From an uncultured Mycoplasmatota bacterium (GTDB taxonomy: Bacteria > Bacillota_I > Bacilli_A > RF39 > UBA660), in contig URPE01000002.1 of NCBI GenBank assembly GCA_900549625.1, forward strand, positions 74,428 through 138,427: a DNA stretch of 64,000 nucleotides. The letters run 5' to 3'. Below, piece by piece: positions 36,913-44,921 of this stretch (within the stretch, counting starts at the first letter, position 1; the number at the start of each line of letters is the position of its first letter). The notes beneath the pieces were generated by a model. It was not told the origin of the DNA, searched no databases, and saw only the letters and a list, made by a program, of their open reading frames with translations. Made by a program: the position numbers and the translations under genes.

Positions 36913-37038
36913 GAGAAAAACCAACCTTTTAAACGTCTAATGTTTCTAAAGAGGCTACTGCTTGTTCATATTCTTTTTTTGCTTTCTTTATTTCTGTCGT
37001 TTGATATATATTCATTAATTTATTTTTAAACTCTTTTC
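34931..37038 (-). repeat. Direct repeat copy 2 (2,108 bp)
   Basis: Second copy of the repeat at 27616-29723. It ends at 37038, inside the short frame that holds the DUF4176 C-terminal codons; beyond it the two loci have nothing in common. Confidence 0.92.
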
Positions 37039-37051
37039 TATTAATTTTCAA
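36929..37051 (-). CDS. Short frame with the DUF4176 C-terminal tail (40 aa)
   Basis: Too short to be noticed as a normal gene. It would start at TTG 37051 after a perfect AGGAGG (37066-37061, 9-bp spacing). After four unique residues (MKIN) it continues as the last ~36 residues of the DUF4176 protein (helix KEFKNKLMNIYQTTEIKKAK ...). The strong ribosome binding site argues for translation; it may be a stub left by recombination, or a short helical partner of the giant effector which starts 17 bp later. Confidence 0.55.
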   Translation of the reverse strand: MKINRKEFKNKLMNIYQTTEIKKAKKEYEQAVASLETLDV

Positions 37052-37112
37052 AACAGACAACCTCCTATTCTCATAAACTATCTACTCTATACACAAAGTT
37101 TATCATAGGTAA

Positions 37113-37136
37113 CAAAAAAAATCTAGACACCTAGAC
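37113..37136 (-). terminator. Intrinsic terminator after the kinase gene
   Basis: TCTAG (37135-37131) pairs with CTAGA (37126-37122), followed by a T-run on the minus strand; the stem overlaps the kinase stop codon. Confidence 0.65.
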
Positions 37137-37883
37137 CTTTTTTTCCATTTTAAATGAATCAATAATCACAGTTAAATCATTTATTAACTCCTGTAAATCT
37201 TTATATCGTTTATTCATATTTCTAGTAAAAATTTTATCAAAAACATCGTCTAAAAGTCTAGGGTAGCCTTTTAACTTACTAGAAATTTCTAATATTTTAT
37301 CTATATCACTATTCTTTTCATTGGCATTAATTATTTTAGCAAACAAATTATCATTTATTAATAAATCATAAAGCATTACGCCAATTGAATAAATATCAAA
37401 ATAGTTATCAACAGACTTAAGACTAAGTTGTTCATAAGAACAATATTTTAAAGTCCCATGAGTTGGTTTTTCATTAATATATTTTGAAGAATTCCAATCA
37501 ATTATATAAATATTACCGTTATTATCAATAATAATATTGTCAGGCTTTAAATCACAATGAATTATTCCTTTTAAATGAACTTGATTTAGAAGTTTACACA
37601 AATTACATATAAAAGTCAAATTGTTTATACCATCAAAAAATCTTATATTCTTCATTGTTGTTCCATTTATATATTCATAAATAATATAGTATTCACTAGT
37701 AATATCATAAGAATGAATTTTTGGAACAAATGCAAAATATTTAAGAAACTTATTATATTTTTCTAATTCATCATACATGATTTTTATGTTATCTTCAGTT
37801 ATATCTAACAATTGTTTTTTCAAAAAAAGTCTATGATTAATTATTACTTTAGAAACACTAAACTTAGTTTTTTTAGTAGCCAT
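37131..37883 (-). CDS. Soluble protein kinase-like protein of the T7SS locus
   Basis: A 250-residue eukaryotic-type kinase fold. The catalytic loop is IIHCDLKPDNIIID (HRD replaced by HCD, with catalytic Asp, Lys and Asn all present), the metal site is IIDWNSSKY (DFG replaced by DWN, Asp kept), then HGTLKYCSYEQLS (activation segment end) and DIYSIGVMLYDLL. The Gly-rich loop is not clear at the N-terminus (FSVSKVIINHRLFLKKQLL), though a Lys that could bind ATP is there. No membrane helix. EssC here has FHA-like domains and standard T7SSb EssB carries a pseudokinase fold, so a link to secretion control is plausible. Confidence 0.75.
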   Translation of the reverse strand: MATKKTKFSVSKVIINHRLFLKKQLLDITEDNIKIMYDELEKYNKFLKYFAFVPKIHSYDITSEYYIIYEYINGTTMKNIRFFDGINNLTFICNLCKLLNQVHLKGIIHCDLKPDNIIIDNNGNIYIIDWNSSKYINEKPTHGTLKYCSYEQLSLKSVDNYFDIYSIGVMLYDLLINDNLFAKIINANEKNSDIDKILEISSKLKGYPRLLDDVFDKIFTRNMNKRYKDLQELINDLTVIIDSFKMEKKV

Positions 37884-37892
37884 ATAAACTCA

Positions 37893-38351
37893 CTATCTTC
37901 CTCTTCTATTACTTAATCCCAAATAGTACTTAATATCTGATACGGAATAAACAAAACCATTAATATTAAACTTTATCATATCTGGATCTACAATACTATC
38001 TAAAATATCTTTAGTTAAATCATTAACATCGCGGACATTTATCACTCTTGGAGCAAGCAAATTATTATTTTGAATTGCCATGTTGGCTTGGTATATTTGA
38101 TATGGTACACTATTTTCATCTATTTTATTTACTTTAACACCATAACCTAAATATTCTTTCATTTGATAAACTGAAATACTCTGACCATTATAATTAAACC
38201 TTACCATTGAATCATCAACTATTTCACATAAAAGATTAATGTCGATTTCGTCCAAACTATCTATATGAATTTCATAAGGTCTTAACAATTTACCTTTCAG
38301 TACATAATAATTAGCCTTAGCAATTGCATATTGTATCTCTTTTCTAGTCAT
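37893..38351 (-). CDS. Hypothetical protein made of two repeated halves
   Basis: A 152-residue protein with two related ~70-residue halves: QYAIAKANYYVLKGKLLRPY ... VRFNYNGQSISVYQMKEYLG and YQIYQANMAIQNNNLLAPRV ... IKFNINGFVYSVSDIKYYLG. Each half looks like helix-strand-helix with a conserved F-N-x-N-G turn and a YLG ending. It precedes the kinase by 9 bp and seems to be the first gene of the T7SS operon set. No known family recognised; it may bind a peptide or nucleic acid as a tandem module. Confidence 0.55.
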   Translation of the reverse strand: MTRKEIQYAIAKANYYVLKGKLLRPYEIHIDSLDEIDINLLCEIVDDSMVRFNYNGQSISVYQMKEYLGYGVKVNKIDENSVPYQIYQANMAIQNNNLLAPRVINVRDVNDLTKDILDSIVDPDMIKFNINGFVYSVSDIKYYLGLSNRRGR

Positions 38352-38462
38352 AATTAATCACCTATCTAAATACTACACCAAATTGTTTTGAAAATAAACA
38401 ACACTTTCGACATTTTACAAGTATTTATCCATAATCTAGACAAAATAAGTCAAAACCTCTTA

Positions 38463-38491
38463 TTGCATTTCTATAAAATACACTTTAGAAT
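38463..38491 (+). promoter_or_regulatory. Promoter of the 118-residue plus-strand gene
   Basis: TTGCAT (38463-38468), 17-bp spacer, TAGAAT (38486-38491), followed by an AGGTGAT ribosome binding site and the ATG at 38513. Confidence 0.6.
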
Positions 38492-38512
38492 ATTTTCTCA
38501 GGTGATGTATCC

Positions 38513-38869
38513 ATGCAAAATTACTATTTAACAAGAAGATTAACCTTCGAAGAAATAAATAACCATTACAAAGATGACAATGAAATTATCAATATGGCTC
38601 TTTATAATACATTAGATAACACTAAAATCAAAAAATTACTCCATATTAAAACATCTTGTATCAAAAAAGACTTAACTAAATTAAATCAAGAGTTATTAAA
38701 AGAAAATATTAATACTAAAAATAGACTAATTATTTTAAATAACTATGCGATTAAAAAATCAGTTCAATTAGGTAGTAAATATGGTATAAAAATTAAAAAT
38801 AACGATAATTTTAATAATAAAATAGTATTAGACCATAAAATAATTATAAAAAAGGAACTTAATTACTAG
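38513..38869 (+). CDS. Hypothetical small basic protein
   Basis: A 118-residue, Lys/Asn-rich protein. Its first 90 residues look helical (RLTFEEINNHYKDDNEII, then TKIKKLLHIKTSCIKKDLTKLNQELL), which might be a small nucleic-acid-binding fold, but I recognise no family. It has its own promoter and an AGGTGAT ribosome binding site, is on the opposite strand to all its neighbours, and overlaps the metG 3' end by 11 bp. It marks the border between the T7SS region and the core metG operon. Confidence 0.5.
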   Translation: MQNYYLTRRLTFEEINNHYKDDNEIINMALYNTLDNTKIKKLLHIKTSCIKKDLTKLNQELLKENINTKNRLIILNNYAIKKSVQLGSKYGIKIKNNDNFNNKIVLDHKIIIKKELNY

Positions 38870-40412
38870 TTCCTAATTTTATTTCCTCCAATTTCTTATC
38901 CATGTCTATACGCATAAATATAGGTGTTGCCGAAAGTACACTAAAAGATAAGTCTTCTTCATAATTATTATTTAACTCTTGGTTTATTTGTCTTAAAATT
39001 TCTTGTGCTGTATCTGGTAAAAATGGACTTAATTCACTAGCGCATACTAAGACACTTGTAAGTAAATTATAAATTACTGTTTCTAATCTATCCATTTTTA
39101 TCTCATCTTTAGCAAGAACCCAAGGTGTTGTGTCATCAACATATTTATTTGATTTTCTAAGTACATCAAATATTGCATCAATCGCATTACCAATTTCTAA
39201 CTTTTCCATGCACTTATCTACGTTTAAAGGTAAAGCTTTTATTGCCTTAATAAAATCTTCATCTATCCCTTCATCAACATGCTTATTGTTAACAGTACCA
39301 TCAAAATACTTATTAGCCATAGATATAGTTCTATTTACCAGATTTCCTAAAATATTTGCTAAATCACTATTGATTCTTTCAATGATAAGTTCATAACTAA
39401 TTGTTCCATCATTTTGAAAAGGAATCTCATGCAACACATAATAACGGATTGCATCTACCCCAAACAATTTAACTAAATCATCAGCATACATTATATTTCC
39501 TTTACTCTTACTCATTTTATCATTTCCCATTAAAAGCCATGGATGACCAAAAACCTGTTTTGGCAAAGGTAAATCAAGTGCCATTAAAATAATAGGCCAA
39601 TAAATAGTATGAAAACGAATAATGTCCTTACCAATTAAATGTAAATCACAAGGCCACCATTTTTTAAAGTTCTCATCCCCACCATCAACATCATAACCAA
39701 TATTCGTAATATAATTTGTTAAAGCATCAATCCAAACATATATAACATGTTTATCATTGAAAGGTACACGTATACCCCAGTCAAATGTTGTTCTTGATAC
39801 ACATAAATCCTGTAAACCTGGTTTCAAAAAGTTATTTAACATTTCATTTTTTCTAGCTTCTGGCTGAATAAATTTAGGATTACTTTCGATATAAGAAATC
39901 AATTTATCTTGATACTTACTCATTTTAAAGAAATAAGCTTCCTCACTTCTCTTAGTAACCTCTCTGCCACAATCAGGACATTTGCCATCAATAAGTTGAG
40001 ACTCCGTCCAAAAAGATTCACAAGGCGTACAATATAATCCTTCATACTTATCTAAATAAATATCACCTTGATTATATAATTTTTCGAAAATTCTTCCTAC
40101 TACCTCTTCATGATGCTTATCAGTTGTTCTAACAAATTTATCATATGTAGTATTCATAATATCCCATATATTTTTTATTTCCCGGGAAATATTATCAACA
40201 TATTCTTGTGGTGATATATTTGCATCTTTAGCCTTTTGTTCAATTTTTTCACCATGTTCATCAGTACCAGTTTGAAAATAAACATCAAACCCTCTTAACC
40301 TTTTATGTCTAGCAATCGCATCTGCCAAAACAATTTCATAAGTATTACCAATATGTGGTTTTGCTGAAGCATAAGCAATAGCCGTTGTTATATAATATTT
40401 TTCTTTCATCAT
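38859..40412 (-). CDS. metG: Methionyl-tRNA synthetase
   Basis: Class I synthetase that charges tRNA-Met. The sequence shows the HIGH variant AKPHIGNTYEIVLADAI, a zinc-binding knuckle (CTPCESFW ... CPDCGREV), and KMSKSKGN. At 517 residues it is the short form without the C-terminal tRNA-binding domain. It overlaps the nudix gene by 4 bp (ATGA) and both are under the T-box leader at about 40935-41125, whose likely specifier codon is ATG. A Noc-type palindrome lies inside the gene at 40177-40190. Confidence 0.97.
   Translation of the reverse strand: MMKEKYYITTAIAYASAKPHIGNTYEIVLADAIARHKRLRGFDVYFQTGTDEHGEKIEQKAKDANISPQEYVDNISREIKNIWDIMNTTYDKFVRTTDKHHEEVVGRIFEKLYNQGDIYLDKYEGLYCTPCESFWTESQLIDGKCPDCGREVTKRSEEAYFFKMSKYQDKLISYIESNPKFIQPEARKNEMLNNFLKPGLQDLCVSRTTFDWGIRVPFNDKHVIYVWIDALTNYITNIGYDVDGGDENFKKWWPCDLHLIGKDIIRFHTIYWPIILMALDLPLPKQVFGHPWLLMGNDKMSKSKGNIMYADDLVKLFGVDAIRYYVLHEIPFQNDGTISYELIIERINSDLANILGNLVNRTISMANKYFDGTVNNKHVDEGIDEDFIKAIKALPLNVDKCMEKLEIGNAIDAIFDVLRKSNKYVDDTTPWVLAKDEIKMDRLETVIYNLLTSVLVCASELSPFLPDTAQEILRQINQELNNNYEEDLSFSVLSATPIFMRIDMDKKLEEIKLGTSN
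40177..40190. promoter_or_regulatory. Noc-binding-type palindrome 1 (in metG)
   Basis: Exact ATTTCCCGGGAAAT, the site known to bind Noc in B. subtilis, inside the metG coding sequence. Confidence 0.75.
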
Positions 40413-40891
40413 TTATCATTCCTTTCTTTTAAAATAAATGGTTGCTTATCCCATAAATATTTATTCAAATAATTTACTAAAATATTTTCACAAGGACTAC
40501 TTAATTTTTTAGGTATTTTATCCCAAGCATAAAACTTATAATCAACTTGTTCTAAAGTATCACCTAAGTCAATTTGTCCTTTATAAGAACGAGCCAAAAA
40601 GCCAAAAGTAACAAAATGATCATACTCATTAATATCATCCGCTACACTAACAAGCACCAAACTATCTTTATCAATATCCAAATTTGTCTCTTGTTTTACT
40701 TTTCTAACAGCCGCCTCTTTTAAAGTTTCACCATACTTAACCTTACCCGCAGGCAATGTCCAAGTTCCCTCAAGATGCATATTACTTAAAGCCTTTTCTG
40801 ATTCACTATTTCTAAGTAATAGCAAGACCTCGCCTAATTCATTTAAAATAATTACGCCTAATCCAACACCAGGCATATTTCTCTTTTCCAT
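40409..40891 (-). CDS. Nudix hydrolase
   Basis: A 160-residue nucleotide-diphosphate hydrolase family protein: GVGLGVIILNELGEVLLLLR, WTLPAGKVKYGETLKEAA, and VRKVKQETNLDI. The Nudix box is G-x5-E-x7-R-K-x-x-x-E, so the usual R-E at its centre reads R-K and the activity may be altered. It is the first gene of the T-box-controlled unit with metG, so its expression would respond to uncharged tRNA-Met. Substrate unknown; a housecleaning function for damaged or excess nucleotides is the usual guess. Confidence 0.85.
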   Translation of the reverse strand: MEKRNMPGVGLGVIILNELGEVLLLLRNSESEKALSNMHLEGTWTLPAGKVKYGETLKEAAVRKVKQETNLDIDKDSLVLVSVADDINEYDHFVTFGFLARSYKGQIDLGDTLEQVDYKFYAWDKIPKKLSSPCENILVNYLNKYLWDKQPFILKERNDK

Positions 40892-40909
40892 TTCCTACCC
40901 CTTCCAATT

Positions 40910-40923
40910 ATTTCCCGGGAAAT
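40910..40923. promoter_or_regulatory. Noc-binding-type palindrome 2 (nudix leader)
   Basis: Exact ATTTCCCGGGAAAT between the T-box terminator region and the start of the nudix gene. Confidence 0.75.
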
Positions 40924-40934
40924 AATCAAATAAA

Positions 40935-41125
40935 AAAAGCCATAAACTAAAGGACGAGATAACCCGTGGTACCACCTTAATTCATGACTATTCATGCACT
41001 TTCATCTTTTAACGCAAGAAAACGTTTCAATTCCAGACCCATATTCTATATTAACTATTTACCTATTTGCACCAACCATAGGCTCTCTTAAAAACATCTA
41101 ATATATACTCTTTCCTTCATCACTG
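40935..41125 (-). promoter_or_regulatory. T-box leader (tRNA-Met responsive) of nudix-metG
   Basis: The transcript contains the T-box core AAGGTGGTACCACGG (about 40977-40963 on the minus strand), which pairs with the tRNA acceptor end. A GAGAGCCTATGGTTGGTGCA segment resembles the distal part of stem I, and AGAATATGGGTCTGGAA (about 41047-41031) fits a specifier loop in which ATG is the codon. A pyrimidine-rich T-run (CTTTTTTT) follows. Uncharged tRNA-Met would raise transcription of nudix-metG. The T-box core is certain; the specifier is my reading. Confidence 0.88.
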
Positions 41126-41134
41126 AATAAAACA

Positions 41135-41162
41135 ATTCTATCATAAATTTAAAGAATGTCAA
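41135..41162 (-). promoter_or_regulatory. Promoter of the T-box-nudix-metG unit
   Basis: TTGACA (41162-41157), 16-bp spacer and TAGAAT (41140-41135) on the minus strand, overlapping the 3' end of spoVT. Confidence 0.75.
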
Positions 41163-41658
41163 TTTTATTTACTAAAAGTTTCTTTAAAAAAATAACGAAT
41201 TTCTTTTCTAAATCACTTATTTTATTATCACTTTCTATTAAAATAACGCCCAAAGCATCAGATGAAGACAAAATTGTATCAGCAAAATAGTATTTTGGCT
41301 CTTCACCACAAATAATCTCTTTATTATCACTATAATAACTTTCTCTACTCTCTAATAACCTTTCTAATACTTTAGAAATTCTTTTTTCTACCAACTCACC
41401 ATTGTAACTAGCTATTATCTTTTCCCTATCACATATTATAATATTATAGTTAATACACTCATATGCATAATATACTAAAGTTTTGGCCAGTTCATCAAAA
41501 TTTAGTAAAAGTGAGGCCTTCTTTAAACAAATATTATCATTATCAATCATTATTTCTAAATTTTCGCCATCTTTAATTCCTAAACTTTTTCTAATTTCTT
41601 TAGGAATAACAACTCTCCCAAGTTCATCAATTTTTCTTATCATGCCTATGTTTTTCAC
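41149..41658 (-). CDS. spoVT: Stage V sporulation protein T (AbrB/GAF regulator)
   Basis: AbrB-type DNA-binding N-terminus (GMIRKIDELGRVVIPKEIRK, SLGIKDGENLEIMI) followed by a ~110-residue GAF-like domain, the architecture of SpoVT, which tunes sigma-G genes in the forespore. The order pth-mfd-spoVT is that of B. subtilis. I start it at GTG 41658, giving VKNIG before the AbrB core; the ribosome binding site GGAG then lies inside the stem of the mfd terminator. The frame is open a little further upstream. Confidence 0.88.
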   Translation of the reverse strand: MKNIGMIRKIDELGRVVIPKEIRKSLGIKDGENLEIMIDNDNICLKKASLLLNFDELAKTLVYYAYECINYNIIICDREKIIASYNGELVEKRISKVLERLLESRESYYSDNKEIICGEEPKYYFADTILSSSDALGVILIESDNKISDLEKKFVIFLKKLLVNKIDIL

Positions 41659-41696
41659 AAAAAAATTCACTCCAATCTAAAACTTAGTTTGGAGTG
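41657..41696 (-). terminator. Terminator-like hairpin between mfd and spoVT, holding the spoVT RBS
   Basis: CACTCCAA (41696-41689) pairs with TTGGAGTG (41675-41668), then AATTTTTTT, and the spoVT GTG follows at once. The stem contains GGAG, the only ribosome binding site for spoVT, so the hairpin could control both transcription read-through and translation. Confidence 0.7.
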
Positions 41697-41707
41697 TTTT
41701 CATTATT

Positions 41708-44700
41708 TTATACTATTACATCGCTAGTTATTAATCCCATTAATTTAACAACATCATATATAAAATGTTTCTTTTGATTAACTATATTTAAAGATATATT
41801 AATTTCTCTATTCACATATTGTAAAGCAAAATTTGGATTAATATTATATGCTTCTAAAAATAACTTATCTCCCTTTATTTTATTTGAAATACCCTCCGGC
41901 AAAGTAATCTTAATCATACGATCACTCTGATATACTTTTGTTATATTTAACTTAATTGCTAATTTTTCAAACCATTCTTCATACATATATATTTCCATTT
42001 CTGGTGTTATATCACCAAATCTATCTTTTAATTGTTCTTTAATACTTACTAATTTATCATAACTATCAATCTCATTAATTAACTTATGTATTTCAATTTT
42101 AACTGATTCATCAGATACATAACTATCATCAATATGTGTTTCAACTTTTAATAAAGCATCATGTGCTTCATCTTCTATTACCTCTTCCCCTTTTAATTTC
42201 TTCATTTCCTCTTCAATCATTTTCATGTATAAACTAATACCAACTGTATCGACAAATCCCGCCTGCTCACTACCAAGTAAATCTCCTGCTCCTCTTATAG
42301 ATAAATCTCGCATAGCGATTTTATAGCCACTTCCAAGTTCCGTAAAATCTCTTATTGCTTGTAATCTTTTTACAGCTACATCATTAAGCATTTTGCCTTG
42401 ATCATATAATAAGTAAGCATACGCAATTCGTTCACTACGACCAACACGGCCTCGTAATTGATAAAGCTGACTTAACCCAAAACGATCAGCGTCATATATA
42501 ATAAGGGTATTAGCATTTGGTATATCAATACCAGTTTCAATTATAGTTGTACTAACTAAAATATCAAAATCATGTTTAATAAAAGAATCCATTATATCAT
42601 CAAGTTCTGTTTTAGTCATTCTTCCATGCGCAAATCTTATTCTTGCTTCTGGTACTATTTTACTAAGATGATGCATCATATCATCAATCGTATCAACTCG
42701 GTTATATAAAACAAACACTTGCCCATTCCTAGAAAGTTCTTTATATATAGCATCTTTTACAATAACATCACTTTCTTTAATAACATAAGTTTGAATTGGT
42801 GATCGATTTATTGGGGGTGTATCAATTATTGATAAATCCCTAAGTCCTGATAAACTCATCTTTAAAGTTCTAGGAATAGGAGTAGCTGATAAAGTAAGAA
42901 CATTAACATCTGCTTTTAATTTTTTGATTTTTTCCTTATGTGTTACGCCAAACCTCTGCTCTTCATCAATAACAAGCAAACCCAAACTTTTTGGCTTTAT
43001 CTCATCACTTAGTAATCTATGTGTACCAAATAAAATATCAATCTTTCCATTTTTGAAATCTTCTATTATTTTATCTGCTTCCTTCTTAGTAGTAAAACGA
43101 TTAAATAAACGAATTTCTACTGGATATTCTTTAAATCTTTCTAATGCCGAAGCATATTGTTGTTTAGATAAAATAGTTGTTGGACAAAAATACATTACTT
43201 GCTTATTATTACAAATAGTTTTAAACATACCTCTAAAAGCAACTTCCGTTTTTCCAAATCCAACATCACCACATAAAAGTCTATCCATAGGAATAACAGA
43301 ATCCAAATCATGATTAATATCATTAATAGCTCGTGCTTGATCTCTTGTAAGTGTATATATAAACTGTGAACCAAAAATATCTTCCTCTGGATAATCTTTA
43401 TAAGCCTCACCTTTAACACTATTTCTTTTCGCATAAAGTTTGATTAATTCACCAGAAATATCTCTTATTTTCTTTTGAACCTCTCTTTTCTTTCGTTCCC
43501 AATTAGTAGAACCAAGCTTATTTATCTGAGGTTTCATACCATCTTTATCACTATATTTATATATTGAAGAAATTTTTTCCACCGGAATATATACCTTATC
43601 ATTACCAAAATATGATATTTGTAAAAAATCCTTCTTTAGTCCTTGTACTTTTAATGTTACAACCCCAGCGTAAATACCTATCCCGTGTGCTCTATGAACA
43701 ACATAATCACCTATTTCTAAAGCATCAAGAGCCCGAACACGTTGCCCAATATGTAAGTTGTTTTTATATTTAATTTCTTTTTTTACTTCTTCAACATCAT
43801 ATGGACTAATATATATATAACTATTCCATTTAAAGCCTTTAAATAAATCACCTTCTACAATATTAACTGCAGCATTCCTTAATACTTTATCATGTACTAC
43901 ACTAGCTGTTGGAAATAAATGTTTAATATCTTCTATCTGTCGCCTTGTTTTCAAAACAAAAACAATCGTATTATTTTTAATTAACTGAGTATTAACAAAC
44001 TTTTGTAATAAATCATAATCACCCTTAAAATTAGTAACTTCACTAGTGTGATAATGAACAACATTTTTACTATTATCGGTATCAATGGTATTGATATATA
44101 TTTTTTCAGCCGGTTTTATTTCATCAAAACTATAAAAGTGTTTTTGATAACCATTTCCTTGTTCCTCATCATAAGCCCTACTTTCAACTAGCAACTTTTC
44201 ATACATTGCATTTATTTGTGAATAATCAAAATAAATTGTCTTAGCCTCAGGCATATAATCTAGCAAAGAATTATGTTTATCAGTTTGAGCAAGAGTAATT
44301 GGTAAACATGTTATAGACTCTATCTCAACAGTTGTTCTTTGTGTTTCTGGATCAAAATAACGTATTGATTCAATTACATCACCAAAAAATTCAATTCTAA
44401 TTGGATTATCTTCTTGTGTTAAAAATATATCAAGAACAAACCAACGTACAGCATATTCTCCAGTTGATGTAACCATTGAATCCCTTTCATAGCCCATCAT
44501 ATCAAACTTGGCAACCAAACTATCTCTAGATATTTGCATATTTTTAGTCAATTTAACTTTCAAAGTATCTTGAACACTTTTAGGAGGTAATAATTTCAAA
44601 TACCCCATCAAATTAGTAATAACAATTACAGGTCCTTCATTTATTTTTTCTAAAGTTTCTAGTCTTTTTAACTTTAACTCTGGCGAAACTGATAATGAGG

Positions 44701-44917
44701 CGGCTGTAAAAAAGTCATCCATTAAAAATAAATAAGCTGCATTAGTATAAGCATTTATCACCTGATAAAATTTATTCGCGTCATATAAAGACCCCATAAC
44801 GACTAAAACAGATTTTTCACTTTTTCTAAAACATTCTAAAACGTAAAAAGCCGTTAACTCTTCAGTTAACCCATCTATTACTAAGCCATCATCAAATTTA
44901 AAATCATTGAAATTCAT
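41708..44917 (-). CDS. mfd: Transcription-repair coupling factor
   Basis: DNA translocase that removes RNA polymerase stalled at DNA damage and recruits UvrA. The ~1,070 residues contain the UvrB-like N-terminus, the RNA polymerase interaction domain (IGDYVVHRAHGIGIYAGVV), helicase motifs CGDVGFGKTEVAF, VIDEEQRFGV and LRGRVGRSER, and a C-terminal UvrA-release domain. I start it at ATG 44917, just after the pth stop and with GGAAGA upstream; the frame itself extends into pth. It matches the pth-mfd-spoVT order of Bacillus. Confidence 0.96.
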   Translation of the reverse strand: MNFNDFKFDDGLVIDGLTEELTAFYVLECFRKSEKSVLVVMGSLYDANKFYQVINAYTNAAYLFLMDDFFTAASLSVSPELKLKRLETLEKINEGPVIVITNLMGYLKLLPPKSVQDTLKVKLTKNMQISRDSLVAKFDMMGYERDSMVTSTGEYAVRWFVLDIFLTQEDNPIRIEFFGDVIESIRYFDPETQRTTVEIESITCLPITLAQTDKHNSLLDYMPEAKTIYFDYSQINAMYEKLLVESRAYDEEQGNGYQKHFYSFDEIKPAEKIYINTIDTDNSKNVVHYHTSEVTNFKGDYDLLQKFVNTQLIKNNTIVFVLKTRRQIEDIKHLFPTASVVHDKVLRNAAVNIVEGDLFKGFKWNSYIYISPYDVEEVKKEIKYKNNLHIGQRVRALDALEIGDYVVHRAHGIGIYAGVVTLKVQGLKKDFLQISYFGNDKVYIPVEKISSIYKYSDKDGMKPQINKLGSTNWERKKREVQKKIRDISGELIKLYAKRNSVKGEAYKDYPEEDIFGSQFIYTLTRDQARAINDINHDLDSVIPMDRLLCGDVGFGKTEVAFRGMFKTICNNKQVMYFCPTTILSKQQYASALERFKEYPVEIRLFNRFTTKKEADKIIEDFKNGKIDILFGTHRLLSDEIKPKSLGLLVIDEEQRFGVTHKEKIKKLKADVNVLTLSATPIPRTLKMSLSGLRDLSIIDTPPINRSPIQTYVIKESDVIVKDAIYKELSRNGQVFVLYNRVDTIDDMMHHLSKIVPEARIRFAHGRMTKTELDDIMDSFIKHDFDILVSTTIIETGIDIPNANTLIIYDADRFGLSQLYQLRGRVGRSERIAYAYLLYDQGKMLNDVAVKRLQAIRDFTELGSGYKIAMRDLSIRGAGDLLGSEQAGFVDTVGISLYMKMIEEEMKKLKGEEVIEDEAHDALLKVETHIDDSYVSDESVKIEIHKLINEIDSYDKLVSIKEQLKDRFGDITPEMEIYMYEEWFEKLAIKLNITKVYQSDRMIKITLPEGISNKIKGDKLFLEAYNINPNFALQYVNREINISLNIVNQKKHFIYDVVKLMGLITSDVIV

Positions 44918-44921
44918 ACAA

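Noticed and set aside
38859..40412. metG with recoded TGA (mycoplasma code)
   Set aside because: TGA is used as stop at ends of several core genes (for example pth and nudix) and Trp is read from TGG throughout.
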